A stretch of DNA of 64,000 nt from positions 1 through 64,000 of the forward strand of contig FNCM01000015.1 of assembly GCA_900100835.1 (NCBI GenBank). The letters are read 5' to 3'. The notes under the pieces were generated by a model. That model worked only from the letters and a program-made list of their open reading frames with translations, was not told the origin of the DNA and made no database searches. The translations under genes were made by a program, and so were the position numbers. The DNA is from Selenomonas sp. WCT3. GTDB taxonomy: Bacteria; Bacillota; Negativicutes; Selenomonadales; Selenomonadaceae. Position 1 is the stretch's first letter. The number at the start of each line of letters is the position of its first letter. Shown one piece after another: positions 62,443 through 64,000 of the stretch.

Positions 62443-64000
62443 ATGATAATCACGATTGAAAATTTCACGAAGAGTTATGGGGAAAAACAGCTCTTTGCAG
62501 GTGTTAATTTCAGCATGGATGATGGGGACAAGGTCGGTATTGTCGGCGTGAATGGTACGGGAAAATCCACTTTCCTCAAGGCTGTTGCCGGTCTGACTCC
62601 GGTGGATGAAGGCTCCGTGGTCACCATGCGCGGCCTGCGGGTGGAGTATCTGGCCCAGGATAAAGTCTTTGAACCGGAAAACACCGTCTTGATGGAAGTA
62701 TTTCGTGGAATGACGCCTTTAATGCAGGCTTTGCGTGGCTATGAACTGGCTTTGGCGCAGTCTGCACGGAATCCCGAGGACAAGGGCGTCCAGCAGCAAA
62801 TCATGCAGTACACGGCCAAGATTGATGAGTTGGATGGCTGGCAGCTGGAAAGCACGGCGAAAATGGTACTCAACAAACTGGGCATCACGGATTACACGGC
62901 TAAGGCCGGGACTTTATCCGGCGGTCAGCAAAAGCGCCTGGCATTGGCGACGGCGCTGATTCAGCCCTGTGACCTGCTGCTGTTGGATGAGCCGACAAAC
63001 CATCTCGACAGTGAGACCATTGCCTGGCTGGAGGAATACCTCAAGGGCCGCAAGGGGGCCTTGCTGATGGTAACCCATGACCGCTATTTCCTTGACCATA
63101 CTTCGACCAAAATCCTGGAGCTGGACAAGGGCAAGGCCTATACTTACAGCGGCAATTATTCCGATTTCCTCGAACAGAAGGCGGCCCGTATTGAACGGGA
63201 ACAGGCCAGTGAACAGAAGCGCCAAAATTTCCTGCGCAATGAGCTGAAGTGGCTTCGCCGCGGCGCACAGGCGCGTTCGACCAAGCAAAAGGCGCGCATT
63301 GAACGCTATGAGGAAGTAAAAAATCAAACGGTGGATTTGGATCGGGGAACGGTGGAAATCGGTTTGGCTGGCAGCCGGCTGGGCCGGACGGTCATTGAAC
63401 TGGATCACCTTCATTACGAAGTGGATGGACGCACCATCATTAAGGATTTTTCCTACACGCTGCTGCGCAACGACCGGGTGGGAATCCTGGGGCGCAATGG
63501 TACCGGCAAATCGACGCTGCTAAATATCCTTTCGGGGCGCCTTCAGCCCACCAGTGGCACGGTTACCATCGGGCAGACGGTCAAGATTGGCTACTTTGCC
63601 CAGCGCAACGCGGAAATGGATGAGCGGCTGCGGGCGATTGAATATATCCAGGAAGCAGCCCATCATATCACCCTGGCTGACGGCACGCGGGTGTCGGCAT
63701 CGCAGCTGATGGAGCGGTTCATGTTCCCCGGCAATCTCCAGTGGACGCCCATTGCCCGCCTGTCTGGCGGCGAAAAGCGCCGTCTTTACCTGCTGCGGAT
63801 TTTGATGGAGGAACCCAATGTCCTGTTGCTGGATGAGCCGACCAATGATTTGGATCTTGAGACTATGGCGGTGTTGGAGAATTTTATCGATGACTTCCGT
63901 GGGGCCATAGTCTTTGTATCCCACGACCGTTTCTTTGTTGACCGGTTGGCGGAAAAAGTTTTCGTTTATGAAGACGATGGCAGTTTGACCATGTATTCCG
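62443..64000 (+). CDS. ABC-F ATPase (Uup-like), cut by window end
   Basis: At least 519 residues, open to the end of the window. Two ABC domains: Walker A GVNGTGKS and GRNGTGKS, signatures LSGGQQKR and LSGGEKRR, Walker B LLLLDEPTNHLD and VLLLDEPTNDLD. An interdomain linker rich in basic helix (RNELKWLRRGAQARSTKQKA) matches ABC-F proteins, which act on ribosomes or DNA and have no membrane domain. The linker is most like Uup. Start ATG 62443 has only a weak AGGA upstream. A C-terminal coiled coil, if present, is outside the window. Confidence 0.9.
   Translation, partial: MIITIENFTKSYGEKQLFAGVNFSMDDGDKVGIVGVNGTGKSTFLKAVAGLTPVDEGSVVTMRGLRVEYLAQDKVFEPENTVLMEVFRGMTPLMQALRGYELALAQSARNPEDKGVQQQIMQYTAKIDELDGWQLESTAKMVLNKLGITDYTAKAGTLSGGQQKRLALATALIQPCDLLLLDEPTNHLDSETIAWLEEYLKGRKGALLMVTHDRYFLDHTSTKILELDKGKAYTYSGNYSDFLEQKAARIEREQASEQKRQNFLRNELKWLRRGAQARSTKQKARIERYEEVKNQTVDLDRGTVEIGLAGSRLGRTVIELDHLHYEVDGRTIIKDFSYTLLRNDRVGILGRNGTGKSTLLNILSGRLQPTSGTVTIGQTVKIGYFAQRNAEMDERLRAIEYIQEAAHHITLADGTRVSASQLMERFMFPGNLQWTPIARLSGGEKRRLYLLRILMEEPNVLLLDEPTNDLDLETMAVLENFIDDFRGAIVFVSHDRFFVDRLAEKVFVYEDDGSLTMYS

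Overview
The window looks like chromosome from an anaerobic member of the Negativicutes (Selenomonas-like Firmicutes with an outer membrane). This is inference from content. Firmicutes-style synteny (secG-esterase-rnr-smpB), a LevR-controlled mannose-type PTS, strong AGGAGG ribosome binding sites and a class III ribonucleotide reductase sit beside Gram-negative-type items: a lipid A phosphoethanolamine transferase and remnants of two-partner-secretion/CDI proteins. Most of the window is moderately GC-rich and densely coded; about 5.9-10.3 kb is strikingly AT-rich and looks transferred and decayed.

Layout. 1-350: one copy of a large palindromic repeat. 475-5846: small membrane protein, EptA-like transferase, OhrR-like regulator, and nrdD behind two NrdR-box-like sites; this NrdD appears to stop before its glycyl-radical motif. 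5.9-10.3 kb: a graveyard of CdiA/haemagglutinin toxin tails, each followed by a small immunity-like gene, and possibly a TpsB (CdiB) stub. 10.3-14.2 kb: PilZ protein, FliD-like protein, pyruvate kinase with a structured leader, secG. 14.2-18.3 kb: esterase, RNase R, SmpB. 18.4-26.8 kb: amino-acid permease, CheB with a degenerate receiver, secreted proteins, tRNA-Thr(CGT), an operon of secreted repeat protein/MoxR ATPase/VWA protein, and an HD-GYP protein. 26.9-29.9 kb: copper operon csoR-copA with a CopZ-like domain nested in frame at the end of copA. 30.5-36.3 kb: LevR activator, phased operator-like repeats, a sigma-54 promoter and a four-gene mannose-family PTS. 36.4-40.9 kb: pfkA and two paralogous membrane diguanylate cyclases.

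41-54 kb: myo-inositol catabolism. An IolR-like repressor diverges from Fe-alcohol dehydrogenase-iolJ-iolC-iolB-iolD, then a GPH transporter and a cytidylate-kinase-like protein; after a 0.7-kb block of two head-to-head palindromic repeats come an AraC regulator divergent from iolG-iolE. No iolA is present, so malonate semialdehyde may be reduced rather than oxidised. The transporter and iolG upstream regions share an exact 17-bp motif. 54-64 kb: LysA-type decarboxylase, lipoprotein, YkvA-like protein, topoisomerase III, DEAD-box-type helicase, CNNM/CorC-type protein and an ABC-F ATPase cut by the window edge.

The most unusual structure is the palindromic repeat family (three copies, two diverged versions with compensatory changes in the stems). 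No CRISPR array, rRNA or intact insertion sequence was seen.
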